A stretch of DNA of 32,769 bases from Clostridia bacterium (GCA_017517985.1 JAFWWX010000329.1:1-32769), one strand, 5' to 3'; numbered from the stretch's first letter, positions 23,702 to 31,077 are shown. Numbers and translations are program-made. The notes: generated by a model from the sequence alone, not told the origin.

Positions 23702-26611
23702 TTATTTAAGAACATAATAATAATATGTCTTTGTCTTTACATCCCTATTTGCTGTTTCCGTCACTTTGGTAGGAGAATAATCCGTATAGTCACTCCATTT
23801 TTCAAAGTAATAAGTATATGTTGTATCTTTATATTGATATACAGTTCTTTTTCCCAAATAATACAGATTGTTCATTTTAGTAGGTGAACAGTGAGTGTTT
23901 TTATATCCCATCTTAGTAACACGCTCTTTTGTTACTTTGTTGAAATAAGTTACACTTCCGTTTTCAGCCAATTCCGAATCAACCCACACCTCATGATATT
24001 CTTCTCTAGAAGCATCAGACAATTCTGTATTATTATAGAATTTTAAATCTACTGGATATGTTCCGAAATCAACATTATTAAAATACAGTGCATAATGATA
24101 GTAGCCATACTGCATTTTTGTTCTGACTTCTCTAGTAGATGATTCTTGAACTGCATTTTCTTGCCATGCACTCCAGGAACCTTCATTAACATCAGTATCA
24201 TACAAATCCCAACCACTTAAATAGTCAGTATTAGTTCGGGTTGTAGTTTGTCTTTCACTATAGCTATACCATATAGCTTCTTCAATTTCGTAATCATTAC
24301 GATTGTTTTTAACATAACTCGGCAAACTTGAAACCCATCCGTCAGATTCATCGTGCTCATAGGTGGTATGATTCTTGCTTCCGCAATCAGAACATACCGG
24401 ATGATTCTTTGTTAAATGAGCTGTACTATCGCAGTAATCACATGGATAACACTGACTGCAATTACTCTTTTTTTGATTATTGTTAGCTGATACTATTGCA
24501 CCGCAAGAACATTCTTTATACCCTTCGTGAGGGTGTTCGTTTTCATATTGTACAGCACCGTAAGAATGTACATGTGGCGGATTACACGTAGTACAGGAGC
24601 TTTCATTTCCGTTTTTGCCTGTATATTCTTTGTGTCCACATGATGAGCAAAGTTTGTATTCCTTGTGAGGATGTCCGGGTTCGTTATCTACTGCTCCATA
24701 AGAATGAACATGTGTCAAAGGCTGATCTTCTGTAGGATTCACCGTCAATGTTTTCTCTTTAACGATTACGGTTACTGTTTTTACTATATCATCACATGTT
24801 ACTGTTACTGTTACGCTACCAACCTTATTTGCTACAACGTTTCCGTTTTCATCAACGGAAACAATTCCATTGTCAGAACTTTCGAAAGTCACAGTTGTAT
24901 TTGTTGCATCTTCCGGAACAACAGTAAAATCAAGGTTGTGTGTTTTTCCAACTTCTAACTCTATATTTGACATCAAGCCATTGAGATCTGTAACAGGTAT
25001 TTTTTCAACCTTTACAGGTATTGTTTTTGAAACCTCTCCGACTTTTACAAACACTGCAGCCTCACCAACTGATTTTGCAGTTGCATTTCCACTTTCATCA
25101 ACCGAAACAACCTCGTTATTACTGCTTGAATAAGAGATACTGGTATAAGTAGCGTTTTCAGGAATAATCTTTGTGTTAATTCGAACAGTTGCATTAACAG
25201 GCATCGAGATATTTTCCTGAACAACTATATTTTCAACCGGAATTGCTTCACTCGCCACAGAAATCTCAATTTGCTCGGAATACGAACCTGCACTTGCCGT
25301 AACAATCGCTTTACCTGCAGAGTTTGCAATTATTTTTCCGGTTTCATCTACGCTCACAACAGCTTCGTAAGAGGAAGAATAAACAACAACTTGCTCTGCC
25401 TTTGCAGGAAGCACATTGGCTTTTAATTGTAAACTGTCACCTGAAACAATAGAAACAGTTTCGGGAAGACCCGTGATGTCAGTAACTGCGTTTGTTGTTT
25501 TGTTTTTCAGGAACCATCCACCAATTAGTAAGCCGAACACAACAAGTATAATAGGAATTAAGAATAATACTTTTCGCTTTTTCTTTTCATTTTCATCCTT
25601 GTGTTCGTCTATTCTTTTTCTAAAATCATCAACATAGAAATCATCCATATCTCTCTTTTTCAAAACAAGCACATCTTGAGTAAGTACAACTTTTTCAAGG
25701 TCTTCTGCCATTTCAGTTGCACTCTGATATCTTTCATGCTTGTCATAAGCACAAGCTTTATTTATAATTCGGTTAAGTTCTTCATCTGCATAATGTGGGG
25801 AAGGAAATTCATTTCCCTCTAATCTACTGTTTGCTGCAGCCTCAACATCAGAAATAGTAATTCTGCCATCTGACGGCAAAAACGGCATTCTTTTGTTGTT
25901 CAACAACCTATATAATACAAGGCCTAATGAATATATATCAACGGTATTATTATACTTTTCTTTTTTCAACATTTCCGGTGCCATATATTCTTCTGTTCCG
26001 GTTATTGTCCCTTTAGTAGTCTTTCCGGAGGACATCCTTGAAACACCAAAATCTCCAAGTTTGAAATGTCCGTCTCTATCAACAAAAATGTTTTCGATTT
26101 TCACATCTCTATGAGTTATACCATTTTTGTGGCAATTGTCTATTGCCCTGCAAAGATCCACACCAAGGCGCAATACATCACTCAGATAAAAATCATTGTT
26201 TTCAAGATATTTGTCAAGGGAAGTCAGAAGTTCCATGCGAATTATGATATCCCAACCTATCTCATCATCCTTGGGACATTTAATATGATCCTCATAACTA
26301 ACAATATTATCGAGACCTTGTAGACCGAGCATAAGATTAATTTCGTCAGTCATACTTTCGGCACGCTCATCACATACCTCTCTAAAAGATTTATCGTCTG
26401 TTGCCAATCCCGAACTGTATATGGTTTTTTTGTCATCGCTGTCCTTAGGAACAGATATGTATTTGGCAGCGGCTTCAACACGTCTACCTTTAACGGTTTT
26501 ATATATTCGATATACCTCGCCAAAGCTACCCTTGCCGATTAATGAGTCAACATACCATTCTCCCCATAACGGCTCATACTTATAAATGCCGCTTTTTTTA
26601 CTTTTGCTCAT
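23702..26611 (-). CDS. Transmembrane Ser/Thr kinase with Ig-like and Cys/His-rich ectodomain
   Basis: A 969-residue receptor-like kinase. A complete Hanks-type kinase domain covers about residues 18-310: GKGSFGEV P-loop, AAAKY (Lys50), HRDVKIENI near 165, GDFGVS near 185, GTEEYMAPE. One membrane helix follows at about 345-365 (VLFLIPIILVVFGLLIGGWFL). Outside are three bacterial Ig-like 2 repeats (about 378-640), two HVHSYGAV-type Cys/His modules with CxxC pairs (about 650-745) and two W-S-rich units near the end (GSWSAWQENA and EKWSDYTDY). All catalytic residues are present, unlike EssB, a pseudokinase with the same in-to-out topology. It opens the operon; GGAGGCTAAC precedes the ATG and an invertible promoter segment lies 106 bp upstream. 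Confidence 0.92.
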   Translation of the reverse strand: MSKSKKSGIYKYEPLWGEWYVDSLIGKGSFGEVYRIYKTVKGRRVEAAAKYISVPKDSDDKKTIYSSGLATDDKSFREVCDERAESMTDEINLMLGLQGLDNIVSYEDHIKCPKDDEIGWDIIIRMELLTSLDKYLENNDFYLSDVLRLGVDLCRAIDNCHKNGITHRDVKIENIFVDRDGHFKLGDFGVSRMSSGKTTKGTITGTEEYMAPEMLKKEKYNNTVDIYSLGLVLYRLLNNKRMPFLPSDGRITISDVEAAANSRLEGNEFPSPHYADEELNRIINKACAYDKHERYQSATEMAEDLEKVVLTQDVLVLKKRDMDDFYVDDFRKRIDEHKDENEKKKRKVLFLIPIILVVFGLLIGGWFLKNKTTNAVTDITGLPETVSIVSGDSLQLKANVLPAKAEQVVVYSSSYEAVVSVDETGKIIANSAGKAIVTASAGSYSEQIEISVASEAIPVENIVVQENISMPVNATVRINTKIIPENATYTSISYSSSNNEVVSVDESGNATAKSVGEAAVFVKVGEVSKTIPVKVEKIPVTDLNGLMSNIELEVGKTHNLDFTVVPEDATNTTVTFESSDNGIVSVDENGNVVANKVGSVTVTVTCDDIVKTVTVIVKEKTLTVNPTEDQPLTHVHSYGAVDNEPGHPHKEYKLCSSCGHKEYTGKNGNESSCTTCNPPHVHSYGAVQYENEHPHEGYKECSCGAIVSANNNQKKSNCSQCYPCDYCDSTAHLTKNHPVCSDCGSKNHTTYEHDESDGWVSSLPSYVKNNRNDYEIEEAIWYSYSERQTTTRTNTDYLSGWDLYDTDVNEGSWSAWQENAVQESSTREVRTKMQYGYYHYALYFNNVDFGTYPVDLKFYNNTELSDASREEYHEVWVDSELAENGSVTYFNKVTKERVTKMGYKNTHCSPTKMNNLYYLGKRTVYQYKDTTYTYYFEKWSDYTDYSPTKVTETANRDVKTKTYYYYVLK

Positions 26612-26717
26612 TGTTAGCCTCCTGAATAAAGATTCTTTTTGCTAATTCCAATATCAAATTGCTTTAAATCTCTAAAGTTGTGCACAATATTCGTCGTGCA
26701 ACAATTGTTACTAAACA
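26612..26717 (-). other. Leader region between the kinase gene and the inverted repeat
   Basis: It contains the Shine-Dalgarno sequence (26617-26625 region) and an imperfect stem, TTGTGCAC with GTGCAACAA, at about 26680-26703. No convincing -35/-10 pair pointing leftward was found here by eye. This is why the invertible segment next to it is the leading candidate for the operon's promoter. Confidence 0.5.
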
Positions 26718-26740
26718 ACATAATTGGCATTATGTTGTAA
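26718..26740 (+). repeat. Left copy of 23-bp inverted repeat (recombination site)
   Basis: ACATAATTGGCATTATGTTGTAA, identical over all 23 bases to the reverse complement of 26963-26985. The copy is itself a palindrome: 10-bp arms ACAACATAAT and ATTATGTTGT (26715-26738) flank an asymmetric TGGC centre. That is the architecture of a tyrosine-recombinase core site. The opposite orientation of the asymmetric centres in the two copies predicts inversion rather than deletion. Confidence 0.85.
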
Positions 26741-26962
26741 ATGAAAATACATAAAGAATCCAACGGTTATAAAAGACCTACTATCAACCTTAAAAGAGTA
26801 TACAACAACAAGACCAATAGCAATGAAAAGCCATTGGTCAAATAACTAACGCCTATTTGTGAATTTTTGATGTTGTTTTCGGCATAACCCTATCAAAACA
26901 TTGACTTTTCGACATTTTTATGATATACTTTAAATGTCAAAATTAGGTAATTATATAATCTA
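26741..26962. other. Putative invertible promoter segment
   Basis: The 222-bp AT-rich segment between the inverted repeats has no ORF and holds one strong promoter, at 26901-26929, reading rightward. No comparable promoter was found on the leftward strand within the segment. Inversion about the repeats would place the -10 element at 26779-26774 on the minus strand. Transcripts would start near 26767 and run through the left repeat into the kinase gene with a leader of about 155 nt. Confidence 0.7.
26901..26929 (+). promoter_or_regulatory. Strong promoter inside the invertible segment, pointing away from the operon
   Basis: TTGACT (26901-26906), a 17-bp spacer and TATACT (26924-26929), one or two mismatches from the sigma-A consensus. 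In this orientation it reads rightward through the right repeat into the recombinase gene in antisense. In the inverted state it would drive the leftward kinase-EssC operon. Confidence 0.75.
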
Positions 26963-26985
26963 TTACAACATAATGCCAATTATGT
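26963..26985 (-). repeat. Right copy of 23-bp inverted repeat (recombination site)
   Basis: The exact inverted partner of 26718-26740. It ends 2 bp before the stop codon of the leftward recombinase gene. Its outer palindrome arm is less perfect (8 of 10 pairs), so the two sites can be told apart. Confidence 0.85.
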
Positions 26986-26987
26986 GA

Positions 26988-27827
26988 TTAACACCTCAAC
27001 AGTCCTAATTTTTCTATCTGCTTTTTATGTGCCTCACCCGTTTCCATCGTATAGATCCTCGTCGTATTCACACTTGAATGACCGAGAATATCAGCAAGAC
27101 GCACAATGTCCTTCTGAAGCGAATAGTAAGTGCGGGCGAAAAGATGGCGAAGATTGTGCGGAAACACCTTATCCTTTGAAACTCCTGCAGATTCGCACAG
27201 CTTTTTCATATCAGACCAAATATTGCTTCTGTCAAGCGGTTTACCTGTTCTGGATACGAATACGGAACCGCTTGTTATTTTTTGCTCCCGTATATACCGT
27301 GCGAGGACCTTGCATAGTGCTTTGGGCAGGAATACCTGACGTAGTTTTCCTTTGCAGTTGATGTTGGCAACACCTGTATTAACGGCAGTTACAGTCACAA
27401 AGCGAAGCTCAGACACACGAATTCCTGTTGAGCATATAGTCTGCATCAACAAGTAGAGTCTTTCATTCTTCTTTGACTTTGCTGCATCGAGAAGTCTTTC
27501 ATACTCCGCTTTAGTAAGTTCTTTGTCTTTGGAAGCAAATATTTGCTTCTGTATCTTCAAAGATTTAACCTTGCAATCGTACCATTCGTTGTAAGTGAAA
27601 AAGCTGTTGAGAGATGAAATGACAGAATTCACACTTGCTGGCTTATAGTTCTCAATAAGATACGCCTTGTATTCGAGAACTGTCTGTTTATCCACACCTC
27701 TACCGCAGAGCCAGGAAAGAAAAGCACATATGTCACGTATATACTTTTCAAGGGTAGCATCACTTTTTTCTTCGTTTATCAGATAATTTCTAAAGTTTTT
27801 AATAAGTTTTTCGGTGATTTTTTTCAT
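26988..27827 (-). CDS. Tyrosine recombinase (XerC/D-like), probable DNA invertase
   Basis: A 279-residue complete tyrosine recombinase. The SAM-like N-terminal domain covers about residues 5-85. The catalytic domain shows the full set: Arg in STGIRVSELR, Lys in the CKGKLRQV hairpin, HNLRHLF (His-x-x-Arg), LGHSSVNTTRIYT (His, then the Tyr nucleophile). It is shorter than most phage integrases and has no arm-binding domain, as in site-specific invertases. Its 3' end abuts the right 23-bp repeat, so that repeat pair is its most likely target. AAAGGAG precedes the ATG. A 10-bp sequence at 27918-27927 is complementary to the Shine-Dalgarno region. There are no excisionase or other phage genes nearby. 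Confidence 0.9.
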   Translation of the reverse strand: MKKITEKLIKNFRNYLINEEKSDATLEKYIRDICAFLSWLCGRGVDKQTVLEYKAYLIENYKPASVNSVISSLNSFFTYNEWYDCKVKSLKIQKQIFASKDKELTKAEYERLLDAAKSKKNERLYLLMQTICSTGIRVSELRFVTVTAVNTGVANINCKGKLRQVFLPKALCKVLARYIREQKITSGSVFVSRTGKPLDRSNIWSDMKKLCESAGVSKDKVFPHNLRHLFARTYYSLQKDIVRLADILGHSSVNTTRIYTMETGEAHKKQIEKLGLLRC

Positions 27828-27830
27828 TGT

Positions 27831-27927
27831 TTGACAACTCCTTTGTTTTGATTTTACAGAATAATCTGTGTATATTATTTTACCATATCCACATTTCTAA
27901 ACTTTATCACACATTTTGAGTTGTCAA
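27831..27927 (-). repeat. 10-bp inverted repeat in the recombinase leader
   Basis: TTGACAACTC at 27831-27840 and GAGTTGTCAA at 27918-27927. In leftward RNA the downstream arm covers the GAG of the ribosome binding site. If the transcript starts upstream of the distal arm, pairing could hide the site. Alternatively the distal TTGACA is simply a -35 element. Confidence 0.4.
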
Positions 27928-27938
27928 TGATTTGATAG

Positions 27939-28100
27939 TTATATTAAGTTATAAATATTCTTTTTCTTTCGCTTTGCGTATTCTAATGTCTTTGCTGCAC
28001 CTCCCCAAGAGTTTTTTACATAGCAAATCAAGTATTCTGATTCACCCACCATATATTGATTTGCTTTTATGATTTTCACCTCCTCGGATTTGTAGCAATA
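27939..28100 (-). pseudogene. Remnant of a SLOG/DUF1273-like gene (C-terminal piece)
   Basis: On the minus strand an open frame too short for routine calling reads NQYMVGESEYLICYV, then SWGGAAKTLEYAKRKKKNIYNL and a stop at 27941-27939. This matches the C-terminal signature of SLOG-type (YpsA/DUF1273-like) proteins: a MVDxSD-I/L-I pattern, then GG followed by YAxxxGKxIINL. The N-terminal Rossmann half is missing. An AGGAGGTG lies inside the frame (about 28077-28084) but no start codon is correctly spaced. I read it as a gene fragment left by rearrangement, upstream of the recombinase gene. Confidence 0.45.
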
Positions 28101-28152
28101 ATTATATCATTTCAAGGTCCACAAATTTGAATCAAGAAGAATAAAAATAGAG

Positions 28153-28190
28153 TAGGGATACTACCATCAAAAAGTAGTATCCCTATCGTT
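28153..28190 (-). terminator. Terminator downstream of the HNH-like gene
   Basis: A perfect 12-bp stem, TAGGGATACTAC (28153-28164) with GTAGTATCCCTA (28174-28185), and a 9-nt loop. On the minus strand it is followed by a T-rich run, and on the plus strand by TCGTTTTATTT, so it may work both ways. It lies about 75 bp after the 28259 stop codon. Confidence 0.8.
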
Positions 28191-28258
28191 TTATTTATTA
28201 TATTTTTAGTTCGTATTAAAACACATATATTTCTTAAAAAGTCATTAATCAATACTGC

Positions 28259-29071
28259 TTACTGATTTTCGGAACTCTCAATACATTTTACAATATCGTC
28301 TTTTGAACGATAGTCTGCCGGGAACTGACTATTGATATCCAAATAAGGTACACCTCCAAAATGCAAATCGCATTTAGTATCATAATCAAACGTAGCAAAC
28401 ACATCTACATTTATACCGAATGGAGAATAGTTTTCAGGTTTGTTTAAATATAATGCAAACCCTATCGGATATGATGCTATTTCTGACACCATTACAAAAC
28501 TACTCAAATCATTTACACTGCCAATTCCAGATAAACCACTGATTCGCGGCATTTGTGTGGAAACGAAATACATATACAATGAATATTTGGATGTATCAAT
28601 ATTCTTGTCTTCTTTATTCATTAGAAAATGACGTAGTTTTTCATCACCAAAGCAATCGTTATTGATATCGCATATCAATGTCATCATTGCCTTGTAAATA
28701 CGTAACGGATATAAATTTTTGATTACAAATGAATATGAATTTCCAACAGCAAATCCTTCTTGTTGAATCATTGCATTCGCAGTTTTTGCGAAATCCGTAT
28801 ATGCCCTTATGTACCAAGAGCCAGTATTATTATTACATTCACGGCAAAGACAATACTTTTTATGACCGCCTTGCTGAATCTTCCCTTGTAATCCTTTTGT
28901 ATCCCAAGGCAGTCGTCCCTCTGCTCCTGTGATAGTTTTGAAAACTTCTTCAAAGGGCAGGACTACAACATTTGCTGAATTAAAAGCATTTTTGGGAGGA
29001 ATGTGTTCTGCCGTCAACTCTTTTAATTGTCCGCATATTTTACACTTCCCAGGGTGTTTTAAAGCTTTCAT
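28259..29071 (-). CDS. HNH-type zinc-finger nuclease-like protein
   Basis: A 270-residue protein with a treble-clef HNH-like core in its first 95 residues: CKICGQ (CxxC), TAEHIPPKNAF (the His of the HNH motif) and CLCRECNNNTG (second CxxC and Asn). This is the layout of many free-standing HNH endonucleases, including those in bacterial defence. The remaining about 175 residues, with hydrophobic strands and SYSFVIKNLYPLRIYKAMMTL, are not recognised. It stands alone between a terminator and the ATPase gene, so no partner modification enzyme is evident. DNA cleavage activity is inferred. Confidence 0.65.
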   Translation of the reverse strand: MKALKHPGKCKICGQLKELTAEHIPPKNAFNSANVVVLPFEEVFKTITGAEGRLPWDTKGLQGKIQQGGHKKYCLCRECNNNTGSWYIRAYTDFAKTANAMIQQEGFAVGNSYSFVIKNLYPLRIYKAMMTLICDINNDCFGDEKLRHFLMNKEDKNIDTSKYSLYMYFVSTQMPRISGLSGIGSVNDLSSFVMVSEIASYPIGFALYLNKPENYSPFGINVDVFATFDYDTKCDLHFGGVPYLDINSQFPADYRSKDDIVKCIESSENQ

Positions 29072-29131
29072 TATAAATCATTCTCCGTTGCTTTTTTATT
29101 TAATCATTAACATATTCTCGTTAAATGTTAC

Positions 29132-30430
29132 TTATGCTTCCAAACTATCCTTATCAAGCAAAAACTCCTTAACTCCCATCATAACATAGCCCTTTTCATC
29201 TCGACGAGGCTTCATTGTACCCTCAACAATTATAATCTTCTTGAAGGAGTCTCCAGCTTTATCGAAAGAGCGTGTTTCCTGAGCCTTCTTTTCTTCGTCG
29301 TTTATTGCGTAAGCAGATTGGATATAGTACTTTTTACTGCCGATGTAGGCAATAAAATCTATTTCCAACTGCTTTTTAATCTCTTTTCCGGTTTTCTTAT
29401 CTTTTTCACGCACTTCAACTACGCCGACATCAACATTATATCCTCTGTAACGCAGTTCATTATAAATAATGTTTTCCATAATATGAGTTGCCTCAATTTG
29501 TCGGAAACCGAGTCTTGCATTGCGAAGTCCTATATCTTCAAAGTAGATTTTATAGGGAGTACCGATATATTTTCTGCCTTTTACATCATATCTCTTTACA
29601 CGGTTTATCATAAAAGCGTCTTCCATATGGGAAATATATCTGCCAACGGTAACTTCGCTTATTGTTGATTTTTTTACGCTTTTAAAGGTGTCTGCAAGTT
29701 TTCTCGGGTTTGTAAGAGTTGAAATTCCCGAAGCGATAACATCAAGAAGCTCGCCTATATTGGCATCCTCTGCAAGATTATACCTTTTGATTATGTCTTT
29801 AAGATACAGATTCTGCATCTGCGACATCAAGTAATTAGATTTTCTTTCCTCCGTATTCATAAGAGCAACTGCAGGCAACCCTCCGTAAACCATATAATCA
29901 TCAAACGCTTCATCCTTTGAGCCATTGTATGCGGGGTAAAATTCCGAGAAAGAAAGAGGAAGTACATGAATCTCGTCGCCGCGTCCTTCAAATTCTGTGA
30001 TTATATCGCTTGACAAGAATTTAGAGTTGCTGCCGGTAACGTAAACGTCCATATTTTTTTTGCGAAGGTATCCGTTAAGCACACTTTCAAAGCTGCCAAG
30101 TTTTTGTACCTCATCAAGTAAAAGGTAGTACATTCCGTCATCGGTCATTTTTTCTTTAACGTAGCTCATGAATTTTTCCGGAGAAACCTTTCTCTTTTCA
30201 TCATCAATTTCAAAAAGGTCCTCTCCAATCAGCATAAGGTCATCTGCCGAATCAAAAGCAAATTTGATAATATGAGCGTCATCAACACCGGAAGCTATCA
30301 AGTGGTCGTAAAATATATTGTTAAGAAGATAGGACTTTCCGCATCTGCGAATACCGGTAATTACTTTGACAAAACCATTATTTTTCCTTTCGATAAGGCG
30401 GTGTAAATATACATCTCTTTTAATTTCCAT
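29132..30430 (-). CDS. AAA_14 / DUF4143 ATP-binding protein
   Basis: A 432-residue ATPase of the family annotated as ATP-binding protein with AAA_14 and DUF4143 domains. Walker A is GIRRCGKSYL (about residues 26-35), and Walker B is YYLLLDEVQKL. VTGSNSKFLSS is the sensor region, and the YGGLPAVALM segment is typical of the family. The C-terminal DUF4143 part contains a QLEIDFIAY segment like the PD-(D/E)xK nuclease-like core. These proteins are widespread in gut bacteria, often as single genes, and their role is unclear. A strong promoter (30509-30481) lies upstream. Confidence 0.9.
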   Translation of the reverse strand: MEIKRDVYLHRLIERKNNGFVKVITGIRRCGKSYLLNNIFYDHLIASGVDDAHIIKFAFDSADDLMLIGEDLFEIDDEKRKVSPEKFMSYVKEKMTDDGMYYLLLDEVQKLGSFESVLNGYLRKKNMDVYVTGSNSKFLSSDIITEFEGRGDEIHVLPLSFSEFYPAYNGSKDEAFDDYMVYGGLPAVALMNTEERKSNYLMSQMQNLYLKDIIKRYNLAEDANIGELLDVIASGISTLTNPRKLADTFKSVKKSTISEVTVGRYISHMEDAFMINRVKRYDVKGRKYIGTPYKIYFEDIGLRNARLGFRQIEATHIMENIIYNELRYRGYNVDVGVVEVREKDKKTGKEIKKQLEIDFIAYIGSKKYYIQSAYAINDEEKKAQETRSFDKAGDSFKKIIIVEGTMKPRRDEKGYVMMGVKEFLLDKDSLEA

Positions 30431-30442
30431 AACAGAACCTCG

Positions 30443-30529
30443 GTAAATATTTTTTACGCTATAGTATATTTTGTAAATCTATTATATACTATTTTAAGTC
30501 AAAAATCAAGTGTATAGTAAATATTTTTT
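30443..30529 (-). promoter_or_regulatory. Promoter of the AAA_14 gene with flanking repeats
   Basis: On the minus strand TTGATT (30509-30504), a 17-bp spacer and TATAAT (30486-30481). A 13-bp direct repeat GTAAATATTTTTT lies on either side (30443-30455 and 30517-30529). An inverted pair ATAGTATA/TATACTAT (30461-30468, 30485-30492) overlaps the -10. These could be operator sites. Confidence 0.65.
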
Positions 30530-30530
30530 C

Positions 30531-31040
30531 CGTTTTATCACAAAATATTTAATCTGTTATTGGAAAAAACTGTTTTCTGCCACTATAATTAATAGTTTTT
30601 TCAACTATATAAACTATATTAAACCATGCTAAACAGTTATAAGTTATTGACTAAAAATATAAATTTTTTCAATTTCACTTGTGCTCGCCAATTAAAACTA
30701 CAGGAAAATGTCCCCTAAGTTTCAAGTCACATCTTGAAGTAATTAAATACGACAGTTATTTGAAAAGAATTATTTTAGCTTCTCTCAGCACTTTCTTTAA
30801 CTCCTATGGAATTGTTATGTGCCTTTTATCAGGATATCATTCTTACTCTCAACTTGTGCCAGCAAAGTTCTCATACTGTATTATTGGAAGCTACGATACC
30901 AGGAGCTTTTTCTTGAAAAACTTTATCATTTTTGCCCCCGAAAAAACACCGATTTCTCCACCTCCACCCCTCTGAAAACCTTGTGGCACAAGGGTTTCGG
31001 AAGCCAACATTGAAAAATTCAACTTTTTTAGCTCCACCTC
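30531..31040. other. Gene-poor AT-rich stretch
   Basis: About 500 bp with no ORF I would trust: a rightward 98-codon frame (30679-30975) has no ribosome binding site or family resemblance. The only structured element seen is the 25-bp palindrome at 30974-30998. Confidence 0.5.
30974..30998. repeat. Near-perfect 25-bp palindrome
   Basis: GAAAACCTTGTG (30974-30985), one central G, then CACAAGGGTTTC (30987-30998); 11 of 12 positions pair. No T tract follows. It may be a recombination site for the nearby serine recombinase or a dispersed extragenic palindrome. Confidence 0.5.
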
Positions 31041-31074
31041 TTGTAATTGATTTTTGCTTATGGTAAAATATAGT
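31041..31074 (+). promoter_or_regulatory. Promoter of the structured RNA
   Basis: Two overlapping possibilities: TTGTAA (31041-31046), 17 bp, TAAAAT (31064-31069), or TTGATT (31047-31052), 16 bp, TATAGT (31069-31074). Both put the start site at about 31076-31082, just where the structured sequence begins. Confidence 0.6.
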
Positions 31075-31077
31075 CGT

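Noticed and set aside
26988..27827. Prophage or ICE integrase
   Set aside because: No phage, conjugation or excisionase genes flank it, the protein lacks an arm-binding domain, and its gene abuts an inverted-repeat pair, which fits an invertase better.
30679..30975. Rightward 98-codon ORF in the gene-poor stretch
   Set aside because: No ribosome binding site, Ser/Tyr/Pro-rich low-complexity ending and no recognisable domain; most likely chance.
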